Shown: positions 25,925-35,125 of the stretch, piece by piece
Numbering within the stretch: position 1 is the first letter of the stretch
How the letters are laid out: each line of letters opens with the position of its first letter
From: Bacillota bacterium
Lineage (GTDB): Bacteria > Bacillota > Clostridia > Lachnospirales > Cellulosilyticaceae
Direction of reading: 5' to 3'
NCBI GenBank assembly: GCA_023393125.1
Contig: JAEWMQ010000009.1
Coordinates: 1-64,000 of the forward strand
Length of the DNA stretch: 64,000 nucleotides
Made by a program: the position numbers and the translations under genes
The notes under the pieces: generated by a model
What the model was told of the DNA's origin: nothing
Database searches by the model: none
What the model saw: the letters and a program-made list of their open reading frames with translations, nothing else

Positions 25925-26209
25925 CTACTCCATAATCTTTGGTACTACGAAAAATCCATCTTTCTTATGAGATGCATTATTTAGAACGACTTCTCTGTTG
26001 TAAGAATTTTCTACCTTGTCTGGTCTTAAATCTTTTAGGCTTACTCCTTCACCGTTAAGATTTTCATCCTCTTCCATAGTGACCTCATTCATGGTGTCCA
26101 TTAGCTCTACTATTGCACTCATTTCAGATACTAATCGCTTCTTTTCTGTCTCATCCATTTCTATCTTAGACAGTTTAGCTAAATAAGTAATTAAGTCTGT
26201 GTCTAACAC
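25925..26209 (-). CDS. gatC: Aspartyl/glutamyl-tRNA amidotransferase subunit C
   Basis: 94 aa with a GTG start at 26209, preceded by AGGTGA six bases away. GatC wraps GatA and GatB together and has no enzymatic site. DTDLITYLAKLSKIEMDETEKKRLVSEMSAIVELMDTMNEV is the typical N-terminal helical pair, and LKDLRPDKVENSYNREVVLNNASHKKDGFFVVPKIME the typical tail (D-x-V..R-E-x-V..N-A-P/S..F-V-P-K/R). First gene of the operon, with a 200-base leader that starts with a terminator (26443-26494). Confidence 0.93.
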   Translation of the reverse strand: MLDTDLITYLAKLSKIEMDETEKKRLVSEMSAIVELMDTMNEVTMEEDENLNGEGVSLKDLRPDKVENSYNREVVLNNASHKKDGFFVVPKIME

Positions 26210-26442
26210 CTCTTATCACCTGCCTCATGATTACTCCAAATTCGTTTTTACCTGCATTAATCTTTAACTACTCCTCTTTTCTCTCACTTTGTTTACTGAT
26301 TCACTACTTTGTTTTCAATTGTTTTTGGATTGTTTTGTTACTATTCGTTTTGGATTGTCGAATAATATCTTTGTGTTATTTGATTTTTTACTTCTACTCC
26401 TGTTTCTACTCCAGGTACAAGTTACTCCTCAAGAACTGAAAA
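26210..26442 (-). promoter_or_regulatory. Purine-rich leader of gatC with five GGAGTA motifs
   Basis: Minus-strand leader between the 26443-26494 terminator and gatC. GGAGTA occurs five times (26232, 26269, 26395, 26407, 26423 on the plus strand as TACTCC), and ACAATCCAAAA occurs twice near 26310-26350. I see no promoter consensus, no T-box and no long stem. Possible explanations are an RNA-binding-protein target or simple composition bias. Confidence 0.35.
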
Positions 26443-26494
26443 TAAAAAAAGGCGCTAACTAAACACAAAAAAAATTGTGTTTAAAGTTAGCGCC
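26443..26494 (-). terminator. Terminator upstream of gatC (gltBD terminator or attenuator)
   Basis: GGCGCTAACT...AGTTAGCGCC stem with inner AAACACA/TGTGTTT, then a seven-T run on the minus strand. It is 170 bases after the gltD stop and 235 bases before gatC. It may end gltBD, or be an attenuator after the putative promoter at 26525-26551. Confidence 0.8.
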
Positions 26495-26521
26495 TTTGCT
26501 AATTTCATGTTCTATTGAAAT
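26487..26521 (-). promoter_or_regulatory. Possible ANTAR-type two-hairpin element ahead of the gatC leader terminator
   Basis: On the minus strand, ATTTCA/TGAAAT (26516-26521 with 26502-26507) closes a loop ATAGAACA, and directly after it TTAGC-AAAGGC-GCTAA (26487-26502) forms a hexaloop hairpin with A at loop position 1 and G at position 4. The second hairpin overlaps the 5' arm of the terminator, so both cannot form together. Inferred by analogy to ANTAR antitermination targets; the first loop is 8, not 6, bases. Confidence 0.4.
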
Positions 26522-26524
26522 CAT

Positions 26525-26551
26525 ATTATAACTTTTTTTTCAAAATATCAA
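26525..26551 (-). promoter_or_regulatory. Putative promoter upstream of the gatC terminator
   Basis: Minus-strand TTGATA (26546-26551), 15-base spacer, TATAAT (26525-26530). The short spacer lowers confidence. If used, RNA would start near 26518, within the first arm of the two-hairpin element. Confidence 0.5.
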
Positions 26552-26663
26552 GACCTAATTCTCATTTTTTAACTAATATACAAAAAAATTATTTGTAAAG
26601 TTTAAATATTATCTATTTTTACTTTTATAGACCTTAATGATTTACTTTTACCACTTATATTTA

Positions 26664-28151
26664 TTACCTTAAGTTAGTATATCCCATTAAGTACTCATCT
26701 ACTTCTTTAGCTGCTTCTCGTCCTTCTCTAATAGCCCATACAACTAAAGATTGTCCTCTATGCATATCTCCTGCTGTAAATACTTTATCTACATTGGTTT
26801 TATACTCTCTAGGCCCCGTAGTTACATTTGTTCTAGCATCTACCTCTACTCCAAAGCTATCTGTTACATAGCTTTCAGAACCCAAGAAGCCTGCTGCAAT
26901 TAAAACAAGGTCTGCATCTATTAATTGCTCTGAACCTTCTACTTCTTGCATTTCTCTCCTGCCTGTTTCTTCATTAGTAATAAACTTCACTTTAACTACT
27001 TTAACACCTACTAAATCACCATTTTCATTCTTACAAAACTCTTTAACTGTTGTTTCATAAATTCTAGGATCACAACCAAAGACTTCTATAGCTTCTTCTT
27101 GACCATAATCAGTTTTACAAACTCTTGCCCATTGTGGCCAAGGATTATTATCTGCTCTTTGATCTGGTAATTTAGGCATCATCTCTATCTGAACAATAGA
27201 TTTGCAGCCATGTCTAATAGAGGTTCCTACACAGTCATTACCAGTATCTCCACCGCCAATTACAACTACATTTTTATCTTTGGCACTAATGTAAGTTCCT
27301 TCTTCTAAATTAGAATTTAATAAACTCATAGTTGTTGATTTTAAGAAATCTACTGCAAAATAAATTCCCTTTGCATCCCTACCTGGGGCATTAATATCTC
27401 TAGGATTAGACGCACCACAAGCTAAAATAACTGCATCATATTCTTTTAAAAGCTTACTTGCTTTATACTTTCTTCCTATGTCTGCATTGGTTATGAACTT
27501 AATGCCTTCTTGTACCATTAGATCTACGCGTCTTTCTATGATATCCTTTTCTATTTTCATGTTAGGAATACCATACATTAATAATCCGCCCACCCTGTCA
27601 CTTCTCTCATATACAGTAACAGTATGCCCCCTTTTATTAAGTTGTGCTGCGGCTGCAAGCCCTGCTGGACCTGACCCAATAATTGCAACATTTTTTCCTG
27701 TTCTTACAGAAGGCTTTTTAGGTTTAATAAGCCCTGTAGCAAATGCATATTCAATAATAGCTTCTTCATTTTCTTTTATTGTAACCGCATCTCCATTAAG
27801 TGAACATGTACATGCATTCTCACAAGGTGCAGGACAAACTCTACCTGTGAACTCTGGAAAATTATTAGTAAGTAATAACCTTCTAGCTGCTTCTTCCCAT
27901 TGTCCATTAAAGATTAGATCATTCCACTCAGGAATCAGGTTGTTAAGAGGGCAACCTGATGTTGCTCCCTTAAGCATTATTCCTGACTGACAAAAAGGTA
28001 CGCCACAATCCATACATCTTGCCCCTTGTACCTGCTGCTTTTCTTTAGCAAGTGGTATGTGGAATTCCTTGAAATTTTTTATTCTCTGAGCAGGAGCAAT
28101 ACTCCTGCTTGTTGTTCTATCGTACTCCATAAATCCTGTTGGCTTTCCCAT
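26664..28151 (-). CDS. gltD: Glutamate synthase (NADPH) small subunit
   Basis: 495 aa. The beta subunit of GOGAT, which passes electrons from NADPH through FAD and Fe-S clusters to the large subunit. The N-terminal Cys sets CMDCGVPFCQ and CPLNNLIPEWN, then CPAPCENAC bind [4Fe-4S] clusters. GSGPAGLAAA (about 160) is the FAD site and GGGDTGNDCVGT (about 295) the NADPH site; GDMHRGQSLVVWAIREGREAA closes the FAD site. Starts 11 bases after the gltB stop codon; AAGGAGG ribosome site. Cotranscribed with gltB. Confidence 0.96.
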   Translation of the reverse strand: MGKPTGFMEYDRTTSRSIAPAQRIKNFKEFHIPLAKEKQQVQGARCMDCGVPFCQSGIMLKGATSGCPLNNLIPEWNDLIFNGQWEEAARRLLLTNNFPEFTGRVCPAPCENACTCSLNGDAVTIKENEEAIIEYAFATGLIKPKKPSVRTGKNVAIIGSGPAGLAAAAQLNKRGHTVTVYERSDRVGGLLMYGIPNMKIEKDIIERRVDLMVQEGIKFITNADIGRKYKASKLLKEYDAVILACGASNPRDINAPGRDAKGIYFAVDFLKSTTMSLLNSNLEEGTYISAKDKNVVVIGGGDTGNDCVGTSIRHGCKSIVQIEMMPKLPDQRADNNPWPQWARVCKTDYGQEEAIEVFGCDPRIYETTVKEFCKNENGDLVGVKVVKVKFITNEETGRREMQEVEGSEQLIDADLVLIAAGFLGSESYVTDSFGVEVDARTNVTTGPREYKTNVDKVFTAGDMHRGQSLVVWAIREGREAAKEVDEYLMGYTNLR

Positions 28152-28162
28152 ATGCGGCCTCC

Positions 28163-31100
28163 TTATTTCCTGGTATTAGCATAAAATGCTTCAATTTGTG
28201 CTTGTTCACTACTCATACCCTTTTCTTCCATAAGCAAAATCGTCTGTCTCATACGTGCATAATCATGAGGAAGAATCTTCTTAAATTTAGGTAGATACTC
28301 ATCAAAGTGATCAAGTACCTCTTTACCTTTAACAGAATGAGTATGAGCTACATGCTCTTCAATTAGTTGTTTAAGTTCAAGGACATCATATTTTTCAGTA
28401 ACTTCCTCTATAGAAACTAAAGACTTATTTAATTTTTTATACAAGTCTCTGTCTTCATCTAGAACATAAGCTACCCCACCGCTCATACCTGCTGCAAAGT
28501 TTTTGCCTGTTTTACCTAAGACAACAACTCTACCACCTGTCATGTATTCACAGCCATGGTCACCTACACCTTCAACAACTGCAAGTACCCCTGAATTTCT
28601 AACACAGAATCGTTCACCTGCTACACCATTAATAAAGGCTTTACCGCTAGTCGCACCATATAAAGCAACATTGCCGATAATAATATTTTCATCTTGTTTA
28701 AACTTAGAACCTTTTGGCGGATAAACAACTAGCTTACCACCAGAGAGTCCTTTACCAAAGTAGTCATTACTATCTCCTACTAATTCTAAAGTTAAGCCTC
28801 TAGGAATGAAGGCGCCAAAGCTTTGACCACCACTACCATTACATTTAATAACATAAGTATCATCTTCTAAAGTATTACCATAGAGTTTCGTGATTTCTGA
28901 ACCAAATATAGTGCCTACTGTTCTATCTACATTTTTTACATCAATCTCTATAGATTTAGGTTGTTTATGCTTAAGTGCATTTTGTAACTTACTTAAAATA
29001 ACTCTTTCATCAATGGTATTTTGAAGCTCAAAATCATAAGCATCTTTTGGATTAAAGATTCTTGGTAAATCTTGATTAACATATGGATTATTTAAGATAT
29101 TACTCATATCAATTTTACTTGCTTTGTCATTTTCATCAAAAACTTTGACTGTTAGTAAATCTGAACGTCCTACTAACTCATTAACTGTGCGAACACCTAA
29201 CTTAGCCATATATTCTCTAAGTTCTTGGGCTACAAAATGCATGAAATTAACAACATACTCTGGTTTACCTTTAAATCGTTTTCTTTGTTCTGGATTTTGA
29301 GTTGCAATACCTACAGGGCAAGTATCTAAATGACATACTCTCATCATAACGCAGCCCATTGTAATAAGTGGTGCTGTTGCAAAACCAAATTCTTCTGCTC
29401 CTAAAAGCGCTGCTACAGCTACATCACGGCCTGTTAAAAGCTTTCCATCTGTTTCAACAACTACTTTTGAACGAAGTCCATTCATAATCAGTGTCTGATG
29501 TGTTTCTGCAAGACCTAACTCCCATGGCAGACCAGCATTATAAATAGAATTCCTTGGTGCTGCTCCTGTTCCACCATCAAAGCTTGAAATAAGGATAACA
29601 CCTGCTCCAGCTTTAGCTACACCTGCAGCAACAGTTCCTACACCTGCTTCGGAAACAAGTTTTACAGAAATACGAGCCTCTTTATTTGCATTTTTAAGGT
29701 CATAAATAAGCTGTGCTAAATCTTCGATTGAATATATATCATGATGTGGTGGCGGTGAAATAAGACCTACCCCTGGGGTTGAATGCCTCGTTTTAGCTAC
29801 CCATGGATATACCTTCTCTGCTGGAAGCTGACCACCCTCACCTGGTTTTGCACCCTGTGCCATTTTAATTTGAATTTCTTTAGCACTTACAAGATATTCT
29901 GAAGTTACACCAAAACGCCCTGATGCTACTTGTTTAATTGCTGAACATCTTTCTTTATCTTTTAATCTCTCAGTACTTTCTCCACCTTCACCACTATTAG
30001 ACTTACCACCAATTCTATTCATGGCAATAGCCATTGTTTCATGAGCTTCTTGTGAAATAGAACCATAAGACATAGCACCCGTTTTAAAACGTCTTACAAT
30101 ACTTTCTATACTTTCAACCTCTTCAATAGGGATACCACCATCTTCAGCAAAGTTGAAGTCTAATATATTTCTAAGATTCATTGTACGGTTTTCTTTATTA
30201 ATAGCTGTACTAAATTCCTTGAAGGTATTATAATCCCCTGTTCTTGTTGCTTCTTGAAGTAAGTGAATGGTTTCTGGGTTATATAAATGCTCTTCTTTTC
30301 CAGTTCTTAGCTTATGACTACCAATGCTATCTACATCACTAGCTACATCTAATCCTAATGGATCAAAAGCACTTGAATGAAGCTGTTGTACACGTCTATT
30401 GATGTCTTTAAGAGTAATACCACCTACTCTACTTACTGTGTTAGTAAAGTATTTATCAATAACTTCTTTACTAATACCCATAGCTTCAAATATTTTTGAG
30501 CCTTGGTAAGATTGAATTGTAGAAATACCCATCTTAGAAGCTATTTTAACAATTCCTTTAAGAATAGATTTATTATAGTCATATTCTGCTGCATAGTAAT
30601 CTTTATCAAGTACCTTTGTATCAATTAAATATCTGATTGTATCTTGTGCTAAATAAGGGTTAATTGCACATGCACCATATCCTAAAAGTGTAGCAAAGTG
30701 ATGTACTTCCCTAGGCTCTGCACTTTCAAGAATCATGGCTACAGAAGTTCTCTTCTTCGTTGATACCAAATGCTGCTGCATAGCAGATACAGCTAATAGA
30801 GCCGGCATAGCCACATGATATTCATCTACTCCTCTATCTGAAAGAATTAAGATGTTTGCACCATCACGATAAGCTTTATCTGCTTCAATAAATAAATGCT
30901 CAATTGCCTTATCTAACGACGTATTTTTGTAATACGTAATAGGTAGGACCTCTACTTTAAGACCTGGTACTTTCATAGATTTGATTTTTAGTATATCCGT
31001 ACTTGTTAAAATTGGGTTATTTACCTTTAGTACATGACAGTTTTTTGCCTTCTCTTCTAAAATATTGCCATCTGCTCCTACATAAACAGATGTAGAAGTT

Positions 31101-32713
31101 ACAATCTCTTCACGTATTGCATCAAAAGGAGGATTGGTTACTTGTGCAAAAAGCTGCTTAAAGTAATTAAACAGTGGTGGATTAGTAGTAGAAAGTGGAG
31201 GTAGTGCACTGTCAGCACCCATAGCTGCTACTGGTTCTTCTCCTGTTTTAGCCATTGGTAATATTGTTGTTCTAATATCTTCATAAGAATACCCAAATGC
31301 TTTTTGTAATCTTTTAAGCTCTTTTTCTGAGTATCTCTCTACGTTTTTATTTGGAATATGTAGAGAACTTAATTCTACTAAATTACTATCTAACCATTCT
31401 CCATAAGGCTGACGGCTTGCATACTCTGTCTTTAAGTCTTCATCATCAATAAGCTGACCTTTCCTTGTATCGACCAACAGCATCTTACCTGGTCTTAATC
31501 TTTCTTTTCTGATGATTTTCTCTGCTGGAATATCTACTGCTCCAACTTCAGAAGCAAGAATTAAATGGTCGTCATCTGTAATATAATAACGTGAAGGTCT
31601 AAGACCATTTCTATCTAAAATAGCCCCCATCAGATCACCATCTGAGAACAAAATAGAAGCTGGGCCATCCCAGGGCTCCATCATCGTTGCATAGTATTGG
31701 TAAAAGTCTTTTTTCTCCTGTGACATAGCCCTATTATTATTCCATGGTTCAGGAATCATAATCATCACCGCAAGTGGCAACTCCATTCCTGACATCACCA
31801 TAAACTCTAAAGCATTATCAAGCCTTGCAGAGTCAGAACCATTGGTATCTATAATGGGAAGGACTTTATGCATATGTTCTTTAAGTGGTTTACAACCTAT
31901 TGACTCTTCTCTTGCTAACATCTTATCTGCATTACCTGTAATGGTATTAATTTCTCCATTGTGTACAATAAAACGATTAGGATGCGCCTTTTGCCAGCTT
32001 GGATTAGTATTGGTACTAAAACGAGAGTGTACTGTGGCAATAGCCGAAGTATAGGCTTCGCTTTGAAGATCAGCAAAGAACTGACGAAGTTCTTTTACTA
32101 AAAACATCCCTTTATAAACGATGGTACGACTTGATAAAGATACTACATAAGTCCCTTCACAGCTTTGTTCAAAAACTCTCCTTGCAATATAAAGTTTACG
32201 ATCGAATTCAATGCCTTTTTTAACGCCATGAGGACGTTTTACAAAGGCTTGCATAATACAAGGCATGTTCTCAAAAGCCTTTTGTCCAAGAACTTCTGGA
32301 TTAGTAGGTACTGTTCTCCAACCTAAGAACTCCATTCCTTCTTTTTGAACAATTACTTCAAATAACTTTTTCTCTTGATTCCTTTTCAGTTCATTTTGTG
32401 GAAAGAAAAACATACCGATACCATAATCTCTTTCACCGCCAAGAACTATTCCTAAAGGCTGCATTGCTTGCTTAAAGAAATCGTGGCAAATTTGGAGTAA
32501 TATACCTACGCCATCTCCTGTTTTACCTTCACCATCTTTTCCCGCTCTGTGTTCCAGATTTTCAACAATTCTAAGTGCATTCTCAACAACTTCTCTTGAT
32601 TTAATGCCCTTGATATTTACAACAGCTCCAATACCACAATTATCGTGTTCAAATCTTGGGTCATATAACCCTTGCTGCTGATACGGATTTTGATTTTTAA
32701 AGTTATCCTTCAT
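28163..32713 (-). CDS. gltB: Glutamate synthase (NADPH) large subunit
   Basis: 1516 aa, the normal length. It forms two glutamates from glutamine and 2-oxoglutarate. A short propeptide ends before Cys26 (HDNCGIGAVV), the Ntn glutaminase nucleophile exposed by cleavage. The amidotransferase domain spans about 26-430, then a central domain, the FMN synthase barrel (about 850-1230, with GEGGESTERL and GGQLPAEKV, a 3Fe-4S Cys set near CVMMRVCHLDTCPVGIATQ), and the C-terminal beta-helix GXGXG domain (about 1270-1480). GGGGGATT precedes the ATG. Promoter at 32924-32952; leader about 200 bases. Confidence 0.97.
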   Translation of the reverse strand: MKDNFKNQNPYQQQGLYDPRFEHDNCGIGAVVNIKGIKSREVVENALRIVENLEHRAGKDGEGKTGDGVGILLQICHDFFKQAMQPLGIVLGGERDYGIGMFFFPQNELKRNQEKKLFEVIVQKEGMEFLGWRTVPTNPEVLGQKAFENMPCIMQAFVKRPHGVKKGIEFDRKLYIARRVFEQSCEGTYVVSLSSRTIVYKGMFLVKELRQFFADLQSEAYTSAIATVHSRFSTNTNPSWQKAHPNRFIVHNGEINTITGNADKMLAREESIGCKPLKEHMHKVLPIIDTNGSDSARLDNALEFMVMSGMELPLAVMIMIPEPWNNNRAMSQEKKDFYQYYATMMEPWDGPASILFSDGDLMGAILDRNGLRPSRYYITDDDHLILASEVGAVDIPAEKIIRKERLRPGKMLLVDTRKGQLIDDEDLKTEYASRQPYGEWLDSNLVELSSLHIPNKNVERYSEKELKRLQKAFGYSYEDIRTTILPMAKTGEEPVAAMGADSALPPLSTTNPPLFNYFKQLFAQVTNPPFDAIREEIVTSTSVYVGADGNILEEKAKNCHVLKVNNPILTSTDILKIKSMKVPGLKVEVLPITYYKNTSLDKAIEHLFIEADKAYRDGANILILSDRGVDEYHVAMPALLAVSAMQQHLVSTKKRTSVAMILESAEPREVHHFATLLGYGACAINPYLAQDTIRYLIDTKVLDKDYYAAEYDYNKSILKGIVKIASKMGISTIQSYQGSKIFEAMGISKEVIDKYFTNTVSRVGGITLKDINRRVQQLHSSAFDPLGLDVASDVDSIGSHKLRTGKEEHLYNPETIHLLQEATRTGDYNTFKEFSTAINKENRTMNLRNILDFNFAEDGGIPIEEVESIESIVRRFKTGAMSYGSISQEAHETMAIAMNRIGGKSNSGEGGESTERLKDKERCSAIKQVASGRFGVTSEYLVSAKEIQIKMAQGAKPGEGGQLPAEKVYPWVAKTRHSTPGVGLISPPPHHDIYSIEDLAQLIYDLKNANKEARISVKLVSEAGVGTVAAGVAKAGAGVILISSFDGGTGAAPRNSIYNAGLPWELGLAETHQTLIMNGLRSKVVVETDGKLLTGRDVAVAALLGAEEFGFATAPLITMGCVMMRVCHLDTCPVGIATQNPEQRKRFKGKPEYVVNFMHFVAQELREYMAKLGVRTVNELVGRSDLLTVKVFDENDKASKIDMSNILNNPYVNQDLPRIFNPKDAYDFELQNTIDERVILSKLQNALKHKQPKSIEIDVKNVDRTVGTIFGSEITKLYGNTLEDDTYVIKCNGSGGQSFGAFIPRGLTLELVGDSNDYFGKGLSGGKLVVYPPKGSKFKQDENIIIGNVALYGATSGKAFINGVAGERFCVRNSGVLAVVEGVGDHGCEYMTGGRVVVLGKTGKNFAAGMSGGVAYVLDEDRDLYKKLNKSLVSIEEVTEKYDVLELKQLIEEHVAHTHSVKGKEVLDHFDEYLPKFKKILPHDYARMRQTILLMEEKGMSSEQAQIEAFYANTRK

Positions 32714-32923
32714 CGTTAATCCCCCTATAAATTAGTGTATATAGCGAAAAAAATCAAAATCGATTCTCACAAATCATTCACTATGCAGAAAAAGGCATAA
32801 TAAATAGAACTTGTAAAAATACAAATTTTGATTCCATAACTTGTAAATGAAACATAACACAAAAATCAGTTTCATAATCATATTCGATTATATCCAAAAT
32901 AACATCCAAAACAATTGGAGTTA

Positions 32924-32952
32924 AATATACTATATAATCAGAAAACTGTCAA
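32924..32952 (-). promoter_or_regulatory. Promoter of gltBD
   Basis: Minus-strand TTGACA (32947-32952), 17-base spacer, TATATT (32924-32929). Confidence 0.8.
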
Positions 32953-33038
32953 GTTATTTTGTTATGGTTTTTAATTTTTTCTACCCCTATTTTAATAAAT
33001 ATGCAAAATTTTAATTTATTATTTCTCTTTGATTTTAT

Positions 33039-33066
33039 TTGCCTAACAAGAAAAATATAATATAAT
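33039..33066 (+). promoter_or_regulatory. Promoter of glnA
   Basis: TTGCCT (33039-33044), 16-base spacer, TATAAT (33061-33066). Leader of about 110 bases, no terminator visible. Confidence 0.6.
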
Positions 33067-33181
33067 AATGCTTCTAAAACGCTTTATCCAAAATATAATT
33101 TACTTTACACGTCCTATTAAATCCCTTAAAATGTTGTTAACTATTTAGATAGGTCCCTAAAGATATAAGGAGGAATAATCT

Positions 33182-34498
33182 ATGTCTTATAATAAGCTTG
33201 GCGCTTTAAGATTTATTGAAGAAAATGATGTTAAATTTATTAGGCTTCAATTTTGTGATTTGCTAGGGGAACTTAAAAACATCTCTATTACTTCAAACCA
33301 ACTTAGTAAAGCTTTTGATGAAGGTGTTGCTTTCGATGCTTCATCCATTGCAGGTTTTAACCCTATTGAAGATTCAGAGTTATTTTTATTCCCTGACCCT
33401 ACTACCCTTTGTATTCTTCCTTGGCGTCCACAACATGGTAAAGTAGCTAGATTTTTCTGTGATATCAAGACTTCAGAGGGAAAAACTTTTGAAGGCGATA
33501 GTCGCTATATTTTAAAACGTACGATTGAAAAAGCAAAAGAAAAAGGTTTTGTTTTTAAGGTAGGTGCTGAATGTGAATTCTTTTTATTTAAAACTGATGC
33601 AGAAGGCAATCCTACATTAGAACCATCTGATAAAGCAACCTATTTTGATATCGCTCCCTTAGATCAGGGAGAAAATACAAGACGTGAAATCTGCTTAACG
33701 CTCGAGCAAATGGGATTTGAAATCGAATCCTCTCACCATGAATCTGCCCTTGGGCAACATGAAATAGATTTTAAATATGATAGTGTACTAGAATCTGCTG
33801 ATAATATACTCTCCTTTAAGGCTGTTGTAAAAACCATTGCTGGTCGTAACGGTCTTCATGCAACCTTCATGCCAAAACCTCTGATGAATACTAGTGGTTC
33901 AGGTATGCATATTAATATGTCTCTCTTTAAAAATGGCGAAAATATTTTTACTAGCAAGCAAAATGGTACCTTACCAGTTATTGCTGAGCAATTTATAGCT
34001 GGTATTTTAACACATATTAAGGAAATTACTGCCATTAGTAATCCTATTGTCAACTCCTACAAACGTATTGCTTCTGGCTTTGAGGCTCCTAGACATATTG
34101 CCTGGTCTTATAAGAACCGCTCCTCTTTAATTCGAGTGCCTGCTACTATGCATGGTCATAATCGTATTGAACTTCGTAGTCCTGATTCCATGTGTAACCC
34201 ATACCTTACTCTAGCACTTATGTTAGCTGCTGGTTTAGATGGTATTGATAACCAACTAGTACTACCTCCTGCGCTTATAGAAAATGCTTATGAAATGTCT
34301 CCAGAAGAACTTTTATGTAAGAAAATCGATTTGTTGCCAGGTAATTTATATGATGCGCTTTTATGCATGAAACAAAGCGAATTTGTCAAAAACATACTTG
34401 GGGAACATCTCTTTGAAAGTTATTTAGAAGAAAAAGCTAAGGAATGGAATGACTATAATCAAACTGTACATCAGTGGGAAATCCAAAATTATCTTTAG
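33182..34498 (+). CDS. glnA: Glutamine synthetase type I
   Basis: 438 aa, the GSI-alpha length. Visible are the beta-Grasp N-terminal domain (VKFIRLQFCDLLGELKNISIT), the metal-ligand Glu in KVGAECEFFLF, the HHESALGQHEIDF motif, NGLHATFMPKP, SGSGMHINMS, and RSSLIRVPA plus RIELRSPDSMCNPYLTLALMLAAGLDGI at the ammonia/glutamate site. AAGGAGG lies upstream of the ATG. First gene of glnA-ANTAR-dapF-dapL. The type III enzyme (glnN) is encoded separately, so the organism has at least two glutamine synthetases. Regulation by the adjacent ANTAR protein is likely but indirect. Confidence 0.96.
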   Translation: MSYNKLGALRFIEENDVKFIRLQFCDLLGELKNISITSNQLSKAFDEGVAFDASSIAGFNPIEDSELFLFPDPTTLCILPWRPQHGKVARFFCDIKTSEGKTFEGDSRYILKRTIEKAKEKGFVFKVGAECEFFLFKTDAEGNPTLEPSDKATYFDIAPLDQGENTRREICLTLEQMGFEIESSHHESALGQHEIDFKYDSVLESADNILSFKAVVKTIAGRNGLHATFMPKPLMNTSGSGMHINMSLFKNGENIFTSKQNGTLPVIAEQFIAGILTHIKEITAISNPIVNSYKRIASGFEAPRHIAWSYKNRSSLIRVPATMHGHNRIELRSPDSMCNPYLTLALMLAAGLDGIDNQLVLPPALIENAYEMSPEELLCKKIDLLPGNLYDALLCMKQSEFVKNILGEHLFESYLEEKAKEWNDYNQTVHQWEIQNYL

Positions 34499-34538
34499 AA
34501 AAGAGGCATTGTAAAACTATAATAAAGGAGCTGGAACC

Positions 34539-35108
34539 GTGGAAAAGGTCTTAATTATTTCGACCCAAAAAGAGTCTTCAGATACCTTATTCGATATTAT
34601 CAAACCTCTTGATTTCTCTAGCTACGACTACGCTGCTTCCGGTGGTGAAGCAAGAAGAAAGTTTGATTATATGGATTTTGACCTCACTATTATTAATACT
34701 CCTTTAAGCGATGAATTTGGTACAGACCTTGCATTAGATATAGCAGAAAAATCTTTATCTGCTATTCTTCTGCTCGTAAAATCAGACATCAAAGAGCAAG
34801 TACATGATAAAGTTTCTGTTACAGGTGCATTTGTAGTAGGAAAGCCTATTAATCGCCAAGTCTTATTGCAAACAATACCGTTTGTATTAAATTCAAAACA
34901 AATCATCAAGTCTTTACGTGAACAAAATCAAGCACTTAAACGTAAAGTAGATGATGTAAAAGTCATTGAGCGTGCCAAGTTTTGTCTTATCAAATATCTA
35001 GGTCTAGATGAAAAACAAGCACACAGATATATACAAAAACAAGCTATGGACCTACGTATTTCACCACGTTCAGTGGCAGATAATATTCTTAAAACGTATG
35101 AACTATAA
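34539..35108 (+). CDS. ANTAR-domain response regulator (RNA-binding antiterminator)
   Basis: 189 aa with GTG start at 34539; AAAGGAG upstream. Residues 1-115 form a receiver-like domain (KVLIISTQKES, LTIINTPLSDEFGTDLAL). The phosphoacceptor context at the end of beta 3 reads IINTPL where Asp is usual, so it may be a pseudo-receiver. Residues 120-189 include a coiled coil and a C-terminal ANTAR domain (VIERAKFCLIKYLGLDEKQAHRYIQKQAMDLRISPRSVADNILK), which binds paired hexaloop RNA and prevents termination. In Clostridia such proteins sit beside glnA and act in nitrogen control. A candidate target is the gatC leader at 26487-26521. Confidence 0.88.
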   Translation: MEKVLIISTQKESSDTLFDIIKPLDFSSYDYAASGGEARRKFDYMDFDLTIINTPLSDEFGTDLALDIAEKSLSAILLLVKSDIKEQVHDKVSVTGAFVVGKPINRQVLLQTIPFVLNSKQIIKSLREQNQALKRKVDDVKVIERAKFCLIKYLGLDEKQAHRYIQKQAMDLRISPRSVADNILKTYEL

Positions 35109-35125
35109 TGTAGGGATGTGAAGAC

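Larger units (their letters stand above)
32714..33181. other. Divergent control region between gltB and glnA
   Basis: 468 bases. It holds the gltB promoter (32924-32952, minus), the glnA promoter (33039-33066, plus) and a 200-base gltB leader. In the leader I see a direct repeat AACTTGTAAA at 32808 and 32838 (30 bases apart) and a hairpin ATGAAAC/GTTTCAT, but no terminator. No GlnR-type box was recognised. Confidence 0.5.

Noticed and set aside
32714..32917. ANTAR or riboswitch element in the gltB leader
   Set aside because: One hairpin has a six-base loop (GAATAT) but without the A1/G4 bases, and no terminator follows.
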